Assembly: GCA_004194705.1 (NCBI GenBank)
Contig: SADC01000509.1
Coordinates: 19,410 to 83,409 of the forward strand
From: Ditylenchus dipsaci
Lineage: Eukaryota > Nematoda > Chromadorea > Rhabditida > Anguinidae
DNA: 64,000 bases
Reading direction: 5' to 3'
A program made the position numbers and the translations under genes. Positions within the stretch are counted from its first letter, which is position 1, and every line of letters begins with the position of its first letter. Shown here piece by piece: positions 33,701 to 44,224 of this stretch. The notes under the pieces are model-generated. The model saw only the letters and a program-made list of their open reading frames with translations. It was not told where the DNA came from and did no database searches.

Positions 33701-33884
33701 CTGTTTTAATGAAAATTCAAAATAGTTTTTCACTTTTAAATACTATTGACAAAAATATGCTCAAAAATATGACAAAAATATTCATAAAACTGGTTTTTTT
33801 AATTTTCTATGGATACTTCTCGTCTAAAAAGTCTGTTTCAAATTCAATTTCCCCTATTTAAAGGGAGGACGTACTTTTAGATAC

Positions 33885-34027
33885 GCATTGTCTAAGTAAT
33901 AGGTTCAAATCCGCTTGGGTGCATACCCCATTTTTTACCCCATTTTTTCATGTTTTATTTACAAGTTTGGTGTCAAAATGATCTTTGGTCTCTGGCTATC
34001 CAACAAGACCATCAGCACAGGGTTTAA
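33885..34027 (+). repeat. SINE-like repeat, copy 1
   Basis: It holds a Pol III B-box-like GGTTCAAATCC, then TTTTTTACCCC, TGTCAAAATGATCT and CAGCACAGGGTTT at the end. The same order with about 80 percent identity by eye occurs at 35370-35527. A tRNA-derived SINE is likely, but no good A-box is visible. Confidence 0.45.
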
Positions 34028-34204
34028 GAATAATCATGACTGAGTTGCAGGCCAAAACACACTTGAAATACCTGGAATTTTTTTTTTGCTAAATCGTCCA
34101 CTTTCTCGATGAGAACTGCACATTTGGAATAACTGTGATGTGCATAAGAAAGCTGAGTGAACGTACTACGATCGTGCCAGACAGAAAAATTTTTTAGCAG
34201 AGAA

Positions 34205-34592
34205 TTATTCAGAAATAACTTTTTTAAGTAGCCCAGGAACGAAAATTGGGCAAACCTCGGGATTGGTGTTCGGCTTTTTATTGTCATCTGATGTATTCGG
34301 CATATCCTTAACATTCGGGACTTCCTCCAGCTGAGCACTAGCATTACTGTGAGAAGAATTGCTGACGGTAGTGTCGGAATCCAAGTTATCAATTATGTCT
34401 AAGGTAAGTGAGTGCGCGCATCTCTAACCAACCAAGGCCCCTGTGCCCCCTTCGGGGCGCAGGGGGCTTGGTTGCTTGGGGTTAACCCCAAGCGTTTGCC
34501 AGACGCAGCTTCTCCAGATTCTGCTGCTTCTTTTCCGCTTCCTTTGCGCGCCAGGCTTTGGCTGCGTCAGATTTTTTCTGATCGTTGTCCAT
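34205..34592 (-). CDS. Small acidic protein whose intron is derived from the foldback core
   Basis: On the minus strand the ATG (34592) follows CACTTTTTAG and 10 nt, a likely trans-splice acceptor. Exon 1 (34592-34487, 35 codons plus one base) encodes DAAKAWRAKEAEKKQQNLEK, a charged helical segment. Exon 2 (34398-34205) continues in the same frame with IIDNLDSDTTVSNSSHSNAS, then a Lys/Asn-rich tail ending LLKKVISE. Unspliced, the frame meets TAA at once. The 88-bp intron is sequence of the foldback core. Alternatively, exon 2 may end at CCCGAG|GTTTG (34256) and splice to a last exon near 34070. The product would be 99 residues; the family is not recognised. It could be a nuclear or cytosolic low-complexity protein. 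Confidence 0.55.
34399..34486 (-). other. Intron made of foldback-core sequence (88 bp)
   Basis: In transcript sense it starts GG|GTTAACCCCAAGCAACC and ends CACTTACCTTAG|AC. Nearly all of it aligns by eye with 20798-20881, including AAGCAACCAAGCCCCCTG and AGAGATGCGCGCAC. The donor lies in a 20-bp palindrome, GCTTGGGGTTAACCCCAAGC, spanning the exon 1 boundary. Confidence 0.6.
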
Positions 34593-35059
34593 TAATTATA
34601 CCTAAAAAGTGTAAATTTACTAAAACTTGTTCGATCTCCGCATAAAGTGTTCATATGAAAAAACCAAAGATACCAGCAGAAAGCTGGTGAAAAATACTAC
34701 AAAACTGTAGGACAGATTATTTTTTCCGGGAGAAATCACTGAGAACGAGCTATTTAAAGTTGGCGAGCTGACTCTGCCAACCGCCAATTCAAACTTCTAT
34801 TTGTTCAAAATCTTTGAATTTCTGATAAAATTAGGTAAATTTTTTCACCAATCGATAGAGCGATTCCTGGGCAATCCACTGATTTGAAAATAGCTCATAT
34901 AGGACACATATAAGCATGAGTTACAAATAAGAATACAAAGTTGAGAAAATATGAGAAAGTTACTACAAATTTAATCGTGTTCAAATTTTTTGTCTTGACT
35001 AGAAAAATGTCGATTTGGTGTTTTGACCGATTTGACACGCCGTGGAGCAACTATACGTA

Positions 35060-35165
35060 CCGTATTTTCTGTGATAGCACACACCTAATTCAAAATACTT
35101 GGTTTCGCTTTAAATAATAGCTAGTTGTGCCATTCGGTTACAGCAAATACGGTACATGTCAACCA
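35060..35165. mobile_element. Short TACCGTATTT-family MITE
   Basis: TACCGTATTTTCTGTGATAG and GCAAATACGGTA pair at about 100 bp distance. This is a minimal member of the family. Confidence 0.5.
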
Positions 35166-35369
35166 GTTATTTTGCAATGACAATCCAATTATTCCTCCTT
35201 ATTCTATGACCAAAATTACCTAACTTTGAATGACCAAGTTATTATGTTTAAGTTTTTGACAAAAATTTATGCACTATCGCTAAAGGCAATGCTTTCAAAA
35301 TTTGCTATTCCACCGCTATGAATTTGAATGACCAAATACTTGTGTCAAAAAAACTTGTTTCATTGATGG

Positions 35370-35527
35370 CCACATATGGAACAATGAATCTGTTGAAGTC
35401 TCAGGTTCAAATCTCCTCAGTTGTACACCCTTTTTTTTACTTTATTTGTCATGTATGGTATATAATTTTGGTATCAAAATGATCTCTTGGTTCTCGGCTT
35501 TCTCACTCAATTATCAGCACAGGGTTT
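35370..35527 (+). repeat. SINE-like repeat, copy 2
   Basis: CAGGTTCAAATCTCCTCAG, TTGGTATCAAAATGATCTC and ATCAGCACAGGGTTT match copy 1 at 33885-34027 in order and spacing. Confidence 0.45.
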
Positions 35528-35539
35528 CATAGGTTACGG

Positions 35540-36220
35540 AGCTCACTAAAAAGCCAACACCTAGTCTCTTAAACCTTCGTTTTATTTGCAAATCCATCAT
35601 TTTCAGGTTATTTTTTATTCCTTTATTCTGATTGTCATTTGCAGAAAATCCTAGAATCGATGTAGTTTCTGAATGCAAGCAGTGCTGGAAATGATTCCAC
35701 TCCATTGCTTGATACTTATTGGCCCTTAAATTGATTTTTTTGGACTCAAAAATTTAGGGTCTGCGCAAAGGAGGGATTTGAGGAAGTAAAACGTCTAGGT
35801 TATCATTAATTGTCAGCTATTTGAATTGCTGAATGCAATAGCAAGAATCAGTAATATTTTCATTTCGTTCTGAATACAGCTCATACCAATGACCCTCTCG
35901 TTGTCATGACTTATGACCTTTACAAAGTATTGGAGAAGTTGTTGCAAAACCGGAAACTGGTTTGAGACGTCTTGCTGAAGACGCTTGGTTTGGTAACTGA
36001 CGAAAATGAGAGGACCTGAAAATATTCAAGTGTGATTGGAGTAAAAATAAAAAAAATAGCGAGTATTTTAAGCTTTTGCATAAGTTATAACGACTGCAGC
36101 ATTAAAATAGTTAGAGAACTGATACTCTTCGGGAGAGAGGAGCTTTATTACTTGGGACTTTATTGTTATAACCATAGGCTGATTCAAGGGGGAGGGGTGG
36201 GGCTGGGCTATAGCCCCCAC
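35540..36220. other. No gene seen
   Basis: A minus-strand frame of 63 codons at 35514-35705 overlaps the SINE-like end and has no recognisable features. The remainder is AT-rich and non-repetitive by eye. Confidence 0.4.
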
Positions 36221-37560
36221 CCGTCCGGATTTTTTGTTCATACTGAATTTATTCATAACTTTTTTGTTTTTGAATAAAAAAGGCTGAAAACGGCTGTAGG
36301 AAGTTTGGTAACGAGACAATTTCGTAAGAGCGAATTTTTGTAAAAACAAATTTTCGTAAGAATTATTTTCGTAAGAGCGAATTTTCACGAGAAACTTTTT
36401 CGTAGCAGCGAGTTTTCGTAACCAACTCTTTCGTAACGCACTTTTGAGTAACAGTAGTGATACCGTATTTCCTCTTATTGAGCCGCCCCTCCCCTGAAAA
36501 TTTAAATACTTCAACTTGAATTAAGAAATATCGTTTTTTCTAATATTGTGCGATTAATTTTGAAAACAGCGTCGGGGCCACCACCTAGTCAAAAATTTTC
36601 AGCACCAGCCAAAATTCTTCGTTCAAAATTTTTTTGTACGGTGTATTGGTGGATTTTCGTGCTTAAGGCCGACCTTCGGCCAGTTTTTGCAAACTTATTT
36701 CTTTATTTCCGGAACCTTAAAATCAACATCTCAGCTCTCTTTTAAACAAAAAAATTTTATTCAAGGAAGTTTAAAAAAAACACTCTTTCTGTTGAAAAAA
36801 ATTGGCTAGACATTATTTCTATACAAAGTAATAACCATTTTAGTGACGAAATTGAAGATTAATAAAAAATGACTTTTATAAGAAAAATCGGCGTTACCGG
36901 AGCATCCAAGCACCCCATACCCGTCGAAAAATCGAAAATTTTCTCTCAAATTGTGATCACTCGGATACAAGTTTCTGACTTTGCCCTACATTTTGATATT
37001 TGTTTATTTATTTCATACGCAAATGTATTAATACAATCACGCAACTAAATACAATCACGCAACTAAAACAAGTACAAAGTTAAGAAAAATGTAAGTCACA
37101 CTCCTTATAGGCTGCTACACTTACACATTAATCAGTAAAACGACAAATAGGCGTTAGATGTTTTGATTCTTGCAAAATTACAACGAAATTTTCAATAAAG
37201 TGACAGCATAAGAATAAAATTCAACTTTGATCAGATAAATTTTACAATATGGGTAAATTTGGCTAATAAAAATTTTTGATGACAATATTTAGACTACTAC
37301 CGAAAATTTGCGAGGATTATGGATTTCTTTTACAGTTAGATCAGATACGTGGTAATCGTTCATGGTAATCGTTGGTGTAACATTGCATCAATTATTCATT
37401 CAAATAAATATGTTGTAAATACACCCAAACACAGCAAAAGGTTGATGCCTCGTTAACCCAAATTTTCCATGACACACTTTTTTAGGCTACGATAGTGAAA
37501 TATTTAAATCGGACAATAGTGTTTTTCATCCAACTTCAGGCTGAAATACCACATTTTCAG

Positions 37561-37958
37561 AAAATTTTGTACTGAAGTAACCGTAAACCAAACTGGCCGA
37601 TGCAGTGTCCCGTGCTACAATTTGATGAGGTCATTACCAGTTTCAATATTTTGAGATTGCCAGCACAATATTATTGAAAACTATGGAGCATTTGAAGAGC
37701 ATCAGTACTGTCACCGACATCCACTCTATGAAATTTTGCTGTCATTTGTTGCCAGCTGTCATTGAGAACGCAAACGTTTCTCGATCAGCTAATGGAATGA
37801 TCCAGTGAGAGGAGCAATCGCTCGTTGCAGATTGTTTAATTTCTAGTCTTTTCCAGGAAGAAGTTCCAGTTCCGTTCTTTGTTCAGCCAGACGCCATGGA
37901 CGTCGATGCGAACGACGCGAATGAGAAGGATCCAGTGGTAGAAATTGATGGTCAATAG
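37561..37958 (+). CDS. Unknown protein, last three exons
   Basis: The exon chain is 37561-37629, intron of 34 bp (GTCATT...TTGCCAG), 37664-37804, intron of 42 bp (GTGAGA...AATTTCTAG), 37847-37958. All phases agree. The joined frame reads FCTEVTVNQTGRCSVPCYNL, later HSMKFCCHLLPAVIENANV, and ends with an acidic tail, MDVDANDANEKDPVVEIDG, before TAG. The regular composition and agreement of three junctions argue for real coding sequence, though I do not recognise the family. The 5' part is missing: immediately upstream (about 37500-37560) is a fragment of the ATCGGACAAT repeat family, whose ATTTTCAG forms the first acceptor. The gene is thus truncated, or its earlier exons lie beyond the repeat. 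Confidence 0.5.
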
Positions 37959-39130
37959 GACCATACGGTTTATTGTTGTCCAGTATTAATCCAGTATCAT
38001 CCATTTTGTAGCATTGTTTATCCAGTACTATTCCAGTATAATCCAGTTGCATTGGCGTCAGCCCAGTTTATATAGGTAAAGTGCCAGTTTATCTGAAGGT
38101 CCCAGACCGACAGTACGGTCCAGTTAGTCGTGAATTAGGAAAAGTTTTTTCGGTGCTAACCTGAGGGTTGGAATGTTCCAGTGTTATTAGGTGATTGTTA
38201 CTTTGAGGCATGTAGGGGCCGAATGATGGGCAAAAGATAAAGAGACATTACACATGCTGGAGCCGTTGAAGCGGTGGAGCCAGTTATCTGTGCTCTGCCG
38301 GCTTAAAAAGAAAAAGAGGCATTAAAAGAAGAGCTCCAGTATCAATCTTCGTGCCCAGAGTGAGCTCAAGTCTTCGGCAATTGGGGGATCATCGATGCAG
38401 TCCAGTGGCCAGCTCAGATCAGCAAATCTCCAGTCGTCAATTGCAGCAGCCACGCTTCGCAAGTCAAATTCTCCAGCCAGAGCAAGAGCAATTCAGTCTT
38501 TCGATGCGCAGAGAAGCTCCAAAGTTCCAGCTGATGCAGTCAGGCAAATTCTCCAGTCAAACAAGCCAGCGGATGCCTTCCATTAGTCGTGCTCAATTCT
38601 GATAAATCAAAGTTACCGCAAGCTCCAGCTGATGTGGACCAATGAACCAAGAGGTAACTCCAGTCTACGCTAACAAGCCAGGAGTTCGGCCCAGGCAAAT
38701 ACAATTTCCAGTCAATTGTCTCTGTCGAAGCGCTCCAGTTCAATTCAAATCTCTCCAGTCAAATGCACAAGCTCCAGTCAAGTACAGCAAACAGCTCCGG
38801 CAATTCAGTGCAAAGCGCCAAGCCAAGCAAGCTATTCTCCAGTCTTATGGCAAATGGAAGCAATTCTCCAGCAGTCTATCCAGTCTCTGTGGTCAAATCA
38901 AGCCAAAGCTCCAGTTCCTCTTCAAGAGACTGTGATGCCAAGCTTAGTGGGATTATCAGAAGTTTGTCAAGATCCAGTAGGACATAGAAGAGACGTGCGC
39001 GTCGAGTTTTGCTCTGACAAAGTTGGTTCTGAAGTGTTAAGGGGTAATGGTTACTTAGTTTCCAGTGAATGTTCCAGTTTTCTAGTTGAGTATCCAGGTC
39101 TTGTCTTGAATTTTTTTCACCAGTGGTTCA
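37800..39130 (+). repeat. CCAGT-dense tract downstream of a stop codon
   Basis: By eye about 30 CCAGT pentamers, often inside CAAATTCTCCAGTCAA, lie on the plus strand in 1.3 kb; chance would give one or two. They are dispersed rather than tandem, and almost absent on the other strand. They begin around the last exon of the gene ending at 37958 and continue through what would be its 3' UTR. Three overlapping Ser/Gln-rich open frames (38351-39144) in different frames all derive from the motif. Confidence 0.6.
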
Positions 39131-39544
39131 ATTCCACCCTCTGACTGTTTCATTTTTTTCTTGACTATTTTCGGTCAAAACATCACAGAAGCTATAAGAA
39201 ACATCAAAGAAGGATCAAAAAGCAAAAAAAGCAACTTAACATATCACTAATGTTACTGAAAACCGCGTTACGAAAAAGTTTCTTACGAAAATTCGCTCTT
39301 ACGAAAAAGTTTCTTACGAAAATTCGCTCTTACGAAAAAGTTTCTTACGAATTTTCGCTCTTACGAAAAAAATTTCTTACGAAAATTCGCTTTTACGAAA
39401 ATTCGCTCTTACGAAATTGTCTTCTTACGAAAGCTGGTACAGCCAAACAATGACCCGCTTCTATATAACGGCAAACTATTTTCAAAAAAATAGTTTCTGT
39501 TTTATGGATCTCCACAAGAATTTATGGAAAATTTGTCGATTTTT

Positions 39545-39760
39545 TTAATCAGACTCTTTTTTTTTGTTCGAGATTGACTGGACTTGCTTTTCGGAAGAAG
39601 AGGAGGAGTAAAACCTTTGAATTAGAGAGATGGTAACTGTGATGCCAAACATCAGAAAACAAATGGCGAGTGTGATACACAGCAAAACTATGATAAAATT
39701 ACTTAGGATTAAGTGTGATGCAACGTAGAGCCTTGTGGGCCTAAATGGCAAAATTATCAT
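39545..39760 (-). CDS. Small single-pass membrane protein
   Basis: A 71-codon frame on the minus strand. The ATG lies 4 nt after CGTTTCTCAG, consistent with SL trans-splicing. Residues about 18-48 are hydrophobic (LILSNFIIVLLCITLAICFL and onward), followed by a Ser-rich and Lys-rich tail (SSSSSEKQVQSISNKKKE), so one membrane span with a polar C-terminus is likely. No family is recognised. It is short, so chance cannot be excluded, but the start context and composition are good. Confidence 0.45.
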   Translation of the reverse strand: MIILPFRPTRLYVASHLILSNFIIVLLCITLAICFLMFGITVTISLIQRFYSSSSSEKQVQSISNKKKESD

Positions 39761-39884
39761 GTTTCTGAGAAACGATACTCCTATTTACTCCCGATACTCC
39801 TATCACTCTTAGCTATCCAATGAGAAAAAATCCAGGGTTTTCGGCTGGTTTTCAAGGGTCAAATTCTTTTGGCTTAAATAAGAA

Positions 39885-39975
39885 TGAGAATTTTTTTGAA
39901 GATTAAAGTGTTGAGATACAGTCTTATAAAAAAGCAATTATAGCACCGTATCTCAACACTTTAATTTTCAAAAAA
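39885..39975. repeat. Hairpin with AAAGTGTTGAGATAC arms
   Basis: GATTAAAGTGTTGAGATACAG and TATCTCAACACTTTAATTTTC pair across a loop of about 35 bp. GTGTTGAGATACGG also occurs in the palindrome at 22.1 kb. Confidence 0.55.
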
Positions 39976-40309
39976 AAGTAGGCGCTAGTAGCGAATACAC
40001 CCCTAGTAGCGAATACATTGCATCCGATTACAGGTTTTTTGCTCTATGAAGTCAATTTTATAAAAAAATTTAAAATGAATACTGTCTTGAAAAGATAGAG
40101 CGAAAATGATTCATTGCAATGCTGTTGAAATCAGTTTAATTTCGCCATGCATTTTATTTGCTTGGTTGACTCACTGAAAGCTTCCTTTTCATACTTTCGG
40201 ACATATTGTCTTTCGTGTTTTGCGTTTTTGTAATGAGTGCATCCGATTACTTTTTTATTTCTAGTTTATTCTTCGCTCTCAACTTTCTCTCAAGCAATCA
40301 AGCAAAAAT

Positions 40310-40889
<580 letters not shown>

Positions 40890-40994
40890 ATCGCTGCTGC
40901 TGTCTGGAATTTTTCCTAGTTCTCCATTGTTGACGTTGAGATCCTTTCGTTATTGTTACTCCAAATGCACTCTATAGTGCTTTCTTGTTTTCCC

Positions 40995-41000
40995 AATAAA
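40995..41000 (+). terminator. Polyadenylation signal AATAAA of H4
   Basis: About 105 bp after the H4 stop. A short hairpin GCACT-CTAT-AGTGC precedes it but lacks the conserved sequence of the histone stem-loop. Confidence 0.6.
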
Positions 41001-41039
41001 GAATTTCGTTTGCAATGCTTTTCTTTTGGTGCATGACTT

Positions 41040-41590
41040 TTTTACGTGTTTTGAGATTTTATTTCAATGGGAATTTTAGATTTTTGTTGCATGCCGGATT
41101 GCGAGTAAAAGTGTTTGTAAAATCCAATTGATCAAAAAATAGGGCTTTTCCTCGTGCGTCGAATGACATCTTGCACAGTACATAGTGAAGGAGATTCAGG
41201 CAAAAAAAGAGGTCTATTCAAAGCACAGTAAACATAAGATATATTCACTGCTTATATTCACGAGCCCACAGTTCGATGAATTTCCATAAAAAAATTACAA
41301 AGATAATATTTGTAACTCCATCTAAAAACATGCTCTACAAGAAAAAACTATTAAAAATAGTGTCAAAATTTTAAAGTAACATAGTGAATAAAAAACCGGT
41401 CCAAAGTTACAGAAAATGAGCTTCAAATAATTTACAAATAATTATGAGTGTGTAATATCATAGGGTTCACGGTGTCTCAAAAGTTCCAGCTATTTTCGAA
41501 ATTCACATAGATATTCTGTGAAGCAATTTTTTAAAACTTTCAATTTTTTTGTAACTTTTTTACTTTTCTGGAATGCTTTTAACAATAGAC
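41040..41590. other. No gene seen
   Basis: AT-rich non-repetitive sequence between H4 and the next foldback. Confidence 0.4.
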
Positions 41591-41594
41591 TCAC

Positions 41595-43135
41595 GGCTCA
41601 CCCTGATACTGACATAAATTTTTCTGACATCAATTGATTCTATCAAAAAGTCTTTTTGACATAAATTCAAACTGACAATAATTTGTCTTGACAAGATTTT
41701 TTTAAAATAAAACTCATACAGTCAACTCCCGATTTAGTCTACACCCTGCGGACCGGCTCCAGGTGTACACTAAATCGAGGGTTCGTTCTTGTCATTTTAA
41801 TTAACCGCCAGCCAAAATGATTTAATCCAGGTGTACACTAAAAAAAGTTTGTTTTTAATTTTGGGTAAACTTCGTTTTTTGATTTTTGATTTCCAGTCCA
41901 CCGGGATGGATATCCTGTCCAGGTAGTACCTACTCAAAGTTTTGGGGCTCAGGTTGCTAAAATCGTAAGTGCGGTACTATCAAACACAGTCCCCAATTAT
42001 TTAAAGTTTAATATAAATTGAAAACAATTATTTGCATAAACATTTGAGGCTGGAGTTTAGAATGTGACCTTTTTCTAAAAATGGTCAAAATCAGTTTTTT
42101 TAGTTGTGTAACATTGTAAAAAATGCTCAGCATTCATTTTTATTGTTGGGAAAGCCAATTTTTGAAAAAAAAAATTTTTGTCGAAAATTGTCAAAAAACG
42201 TTATATGCTCCTTAAATACCTGTTTTTCTTGTTTCTCACTGGCACTAACACCAATAATAAAAATACAGAAAAGGAATAGATAGGAAGTAGCCGAAGCCAT
42301 CTAGCAAAATAAATACATACAAATTAAAGCCTAAGCCTAGGCTTAGAGTTAGCCATCGAAATTTTCCCAAAAACAGGTTTTAACCATTTCTAAGCAATTC
42401 TTACACGTTAAAACCGATAAAAACGTTGTTTCCGACCACATAAAAATACAGAAAAGGTTTTTTTTCCATCAGACATTTTGACTTTTTCACATTTTTTACC
42501 TGCCTGCCTTCGCAGGCACCCTAATTCAATAGGAAGCCCCTTTGGGGTACATTGTTCGGGCCAAGGGCTGACCCTTTATACACACCTGCCTGCCTTCGGC
42601 AGGCACCCTAATGTAGATAGAACAATAGAATTTTTCGTATTGCTGGTTTATTTTTTAACCCTAAAGATGAACACACTATTGCTGTTACTGAAATTCCGGA
42701 CGAAGATATAAGTGAAATAGCAGAAGACTTTGACCAATAAACATTTCTGTATGTGCATCTCAAAATACATTGAAAAGCTAAAAGGTAACCAACACTTAGA
42801 GTAATTACCAAAAATAGATTTTTCACCAACAATGATGGTATAACGTTTTTTGACAATTTTCGACAAAAAATTTTTTTTTTGAAAAATTAGCTTTCCCAAC
42901 AATAAAAATGAATGCTGAGCATTTTTTACAATGTTATACAAATAAAAAAACTGATTTTGACCATTTTTAGAAAAAGGTCACATTCTAAACTTTAGCCACA
43001 TTTGACTACCAAACAAATTTATTAACAAATAATTTTGTCAATACAAATTATTGTCAGTTTTAATTTATGTCAGAAAGAATTTTTTGATATAATCAATTGA
43101 TATCAGAAAAATTTATGTCAGTCTCAGGGTGAGCC
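41595..43135. mobile_element. Long foldback element with GGCTCACCCTGA ends
   Basis: The ends GGCTCACCCTGATACTGACA and its near complement (TGTCAGTCTCAGGGTGAGCC) enclose arms of about 450-500 bp, with CATCAATTGATT, CAGCATTCATTTTTATTG and TTTTTGTCGAAAATTGTC mirrored. A pogo-like fragment (TACAGTCAACTCCCGATTTA, 41717) is inserted in the left arm. The loop carries two TTCG-capped hairpins near 42500 and 42595. Confidence 0.75.
42498..42612 (+). repeat. Pair of TTCG-capped hairpins
   Basis: CCTGCCTGCCTTCGCAGGCA and CTGCCTGCCTTCGGCAGGCA, each followed by CCCTAAT, lie about 90 bp apart in direct orientation in the loop of the foldback. Confidence 0.6.
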
Positions 43136-43394
43136 AAAATCACTATATAGTATTTGGACTCTGTCTGTGGGTAACGCATTTGTGTTCAAAAAACGCATTT
43201 GTGTCTTATTTTGAGGACCCATGTTAGATATTTCACCGGGACCCTCAAGTTCAACATCTTGGCGTCCTTTTAAACACAAACACGTATAATTGAAGTCGAT
43301 TCTAAAAAAAATTTTGTTTGCCCTCCCATTTGGAGATGGTACATTTTAGGCTATATTTAGGGTAGATTTTTGCGTTCATACTCAATTTTCTGCC

Positions 43395-43520
43395 AAGGAG
43401 GAGAGTAGCCAGGAGACATGGAAGTGTTGGCAGCCAGTAGAAGGGTAACCAGAGTAGGAGGGTAACCAGGCGGTATCCAGGATAGAGTAGCCAGGAGGAA
43501 AGTACCCAGGGGAAGGGTAC
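43395..43520. repeat. GGGTANCCAGGAG degenerate tandem repeat
   Basis: Units such as AGTAGCCAGGAG, GGTAACCAG and GTACCCAGGGG recur about ten times. They create the GYPS-like repeats of a 163-residue minus-strand frame, which is not a credible gene. Confidence 0.6.
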
Positions 43521-43559
43521 CCAGAAGAGTTTCCTTTTACAATGTACAGGAAACAATTT

Positions 43560-43715
43560 CCGGCTGGATACATTTGGCAAAAAAGAAACTTGGCAAAAAC
43601 GAAAGTTGGCAAAACGAAAGTTGGCAAAACGAAAGTTGTCAAAACGAAATTTGCCAAAGCGGAACTTGGCAAAAGGAAACTTGGCAAAAACGAAAGTTGG
43701 TAAAAAATTGCCTTG
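43560..43715. repeat. AAAACGAAAGTTGGC tandem repeat
   Basis: About eight units of 15-17 bp (AACGAAAGTTGGCAAA with variants). The motif is close to that at 22640-22945. It runs into ATTGCCTTGGTCCCC, the terminal motif of the 8.4 and 29.0 kb elements, and then a TACCGTATTT-family end (43745-43812). Confidence 0.65.
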
Positions 43716-44224
43716 GTCCCCAAAAATGGCCTAAACTCTGAAATCCTAGTCAAAAAAATGTTGGGTGGGAGATTATTAGAGAGTGGGGGATTAATAGAGA
43801 ATATACGGTACCTTGCATTTTCCCGTGCGAGGTCATGGGTGTTTATCAAAGTCGCAGTCAAATGTGACAGCAAAAATACTGTGAAATACAGTGAAAAACA
43901 TTGTGTGGAAAGAAGTTTGCTTGACTGTGAATTAGTAATTAGGGGGCAAAATTAAATACCACCCTATATCAGGTGGCGTTATATCTACTCTCTACTTCGA
44001 GTCCATCATTGGGTAAGTTGCCAGATCCACAGGGTTAAAGTTGTCTGTTTTGAGCTCAAAAAACCCTGACATGATAATAACAATATGATGTTTTTTACAC
44101 CAACATCTTTTTATCAATTATAGATGTATTTCACACCCAGCGATCGAAAGTAAAAATTGAAGTGGTATTCAGAGAAAAAATTTACGGAAAGTGTATGTGA
44201 AGTGAACTAGCAGTCGATGTCTAA

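Larger units (their letters stand above)
36300..39440. mobile_element. Candidate foldback element with TTACGAAAA tandem arms enclosing host sequence
   Basis: The left arm (about 36300-36460) and right arm (about 39245-39440) are complementary. The right arm repeats the 31-bp unit TTACGAAAAAGTTTCTTACG followed by AAAATTCGCTC at least three times. The left arm is a more degenerate inverted version (TTTCGTAAGAGCGAATTTT). The innermost AGTAACAGTAGTGATAC and TATCACTAATGTTACT also pair. The 2.8 kb between them holds the end of a spliced gene (37561-37958) and the CCAGT-rich tract. Open frames in the arms are artefacts. Confidence 0.6.

Noticed and set aside
36068..36514. 148-residue minus-strand open frame
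   Set aside because: Its N-terminal half is the translated TTTCGTAAGAGCG arm repeat and the rest crosses a MITE fragment.
38351..39144. Ser/Gln-rich protein in the CCAGT tract
   Set aside because: Three overlapping frames in different phases all show the same bias, so the nucleotide motif explains them better than coding.
40960..40985. Canonical histone 3' stem-loop after H4
   Set aside because: The GCACT-CTAT-AGTGC hairpin is one pair short and lacks the conserved loop and flanks; AATAAA follows instead.
43382..43873. 163-residue minus-strand open frame, the second longest in the window
   Set aside because: It translates the GGGTANCCAGG and AACGAAAGTTGGC tandem repeats and a MITE end; composition is repetitive and there are no splice or start signals.
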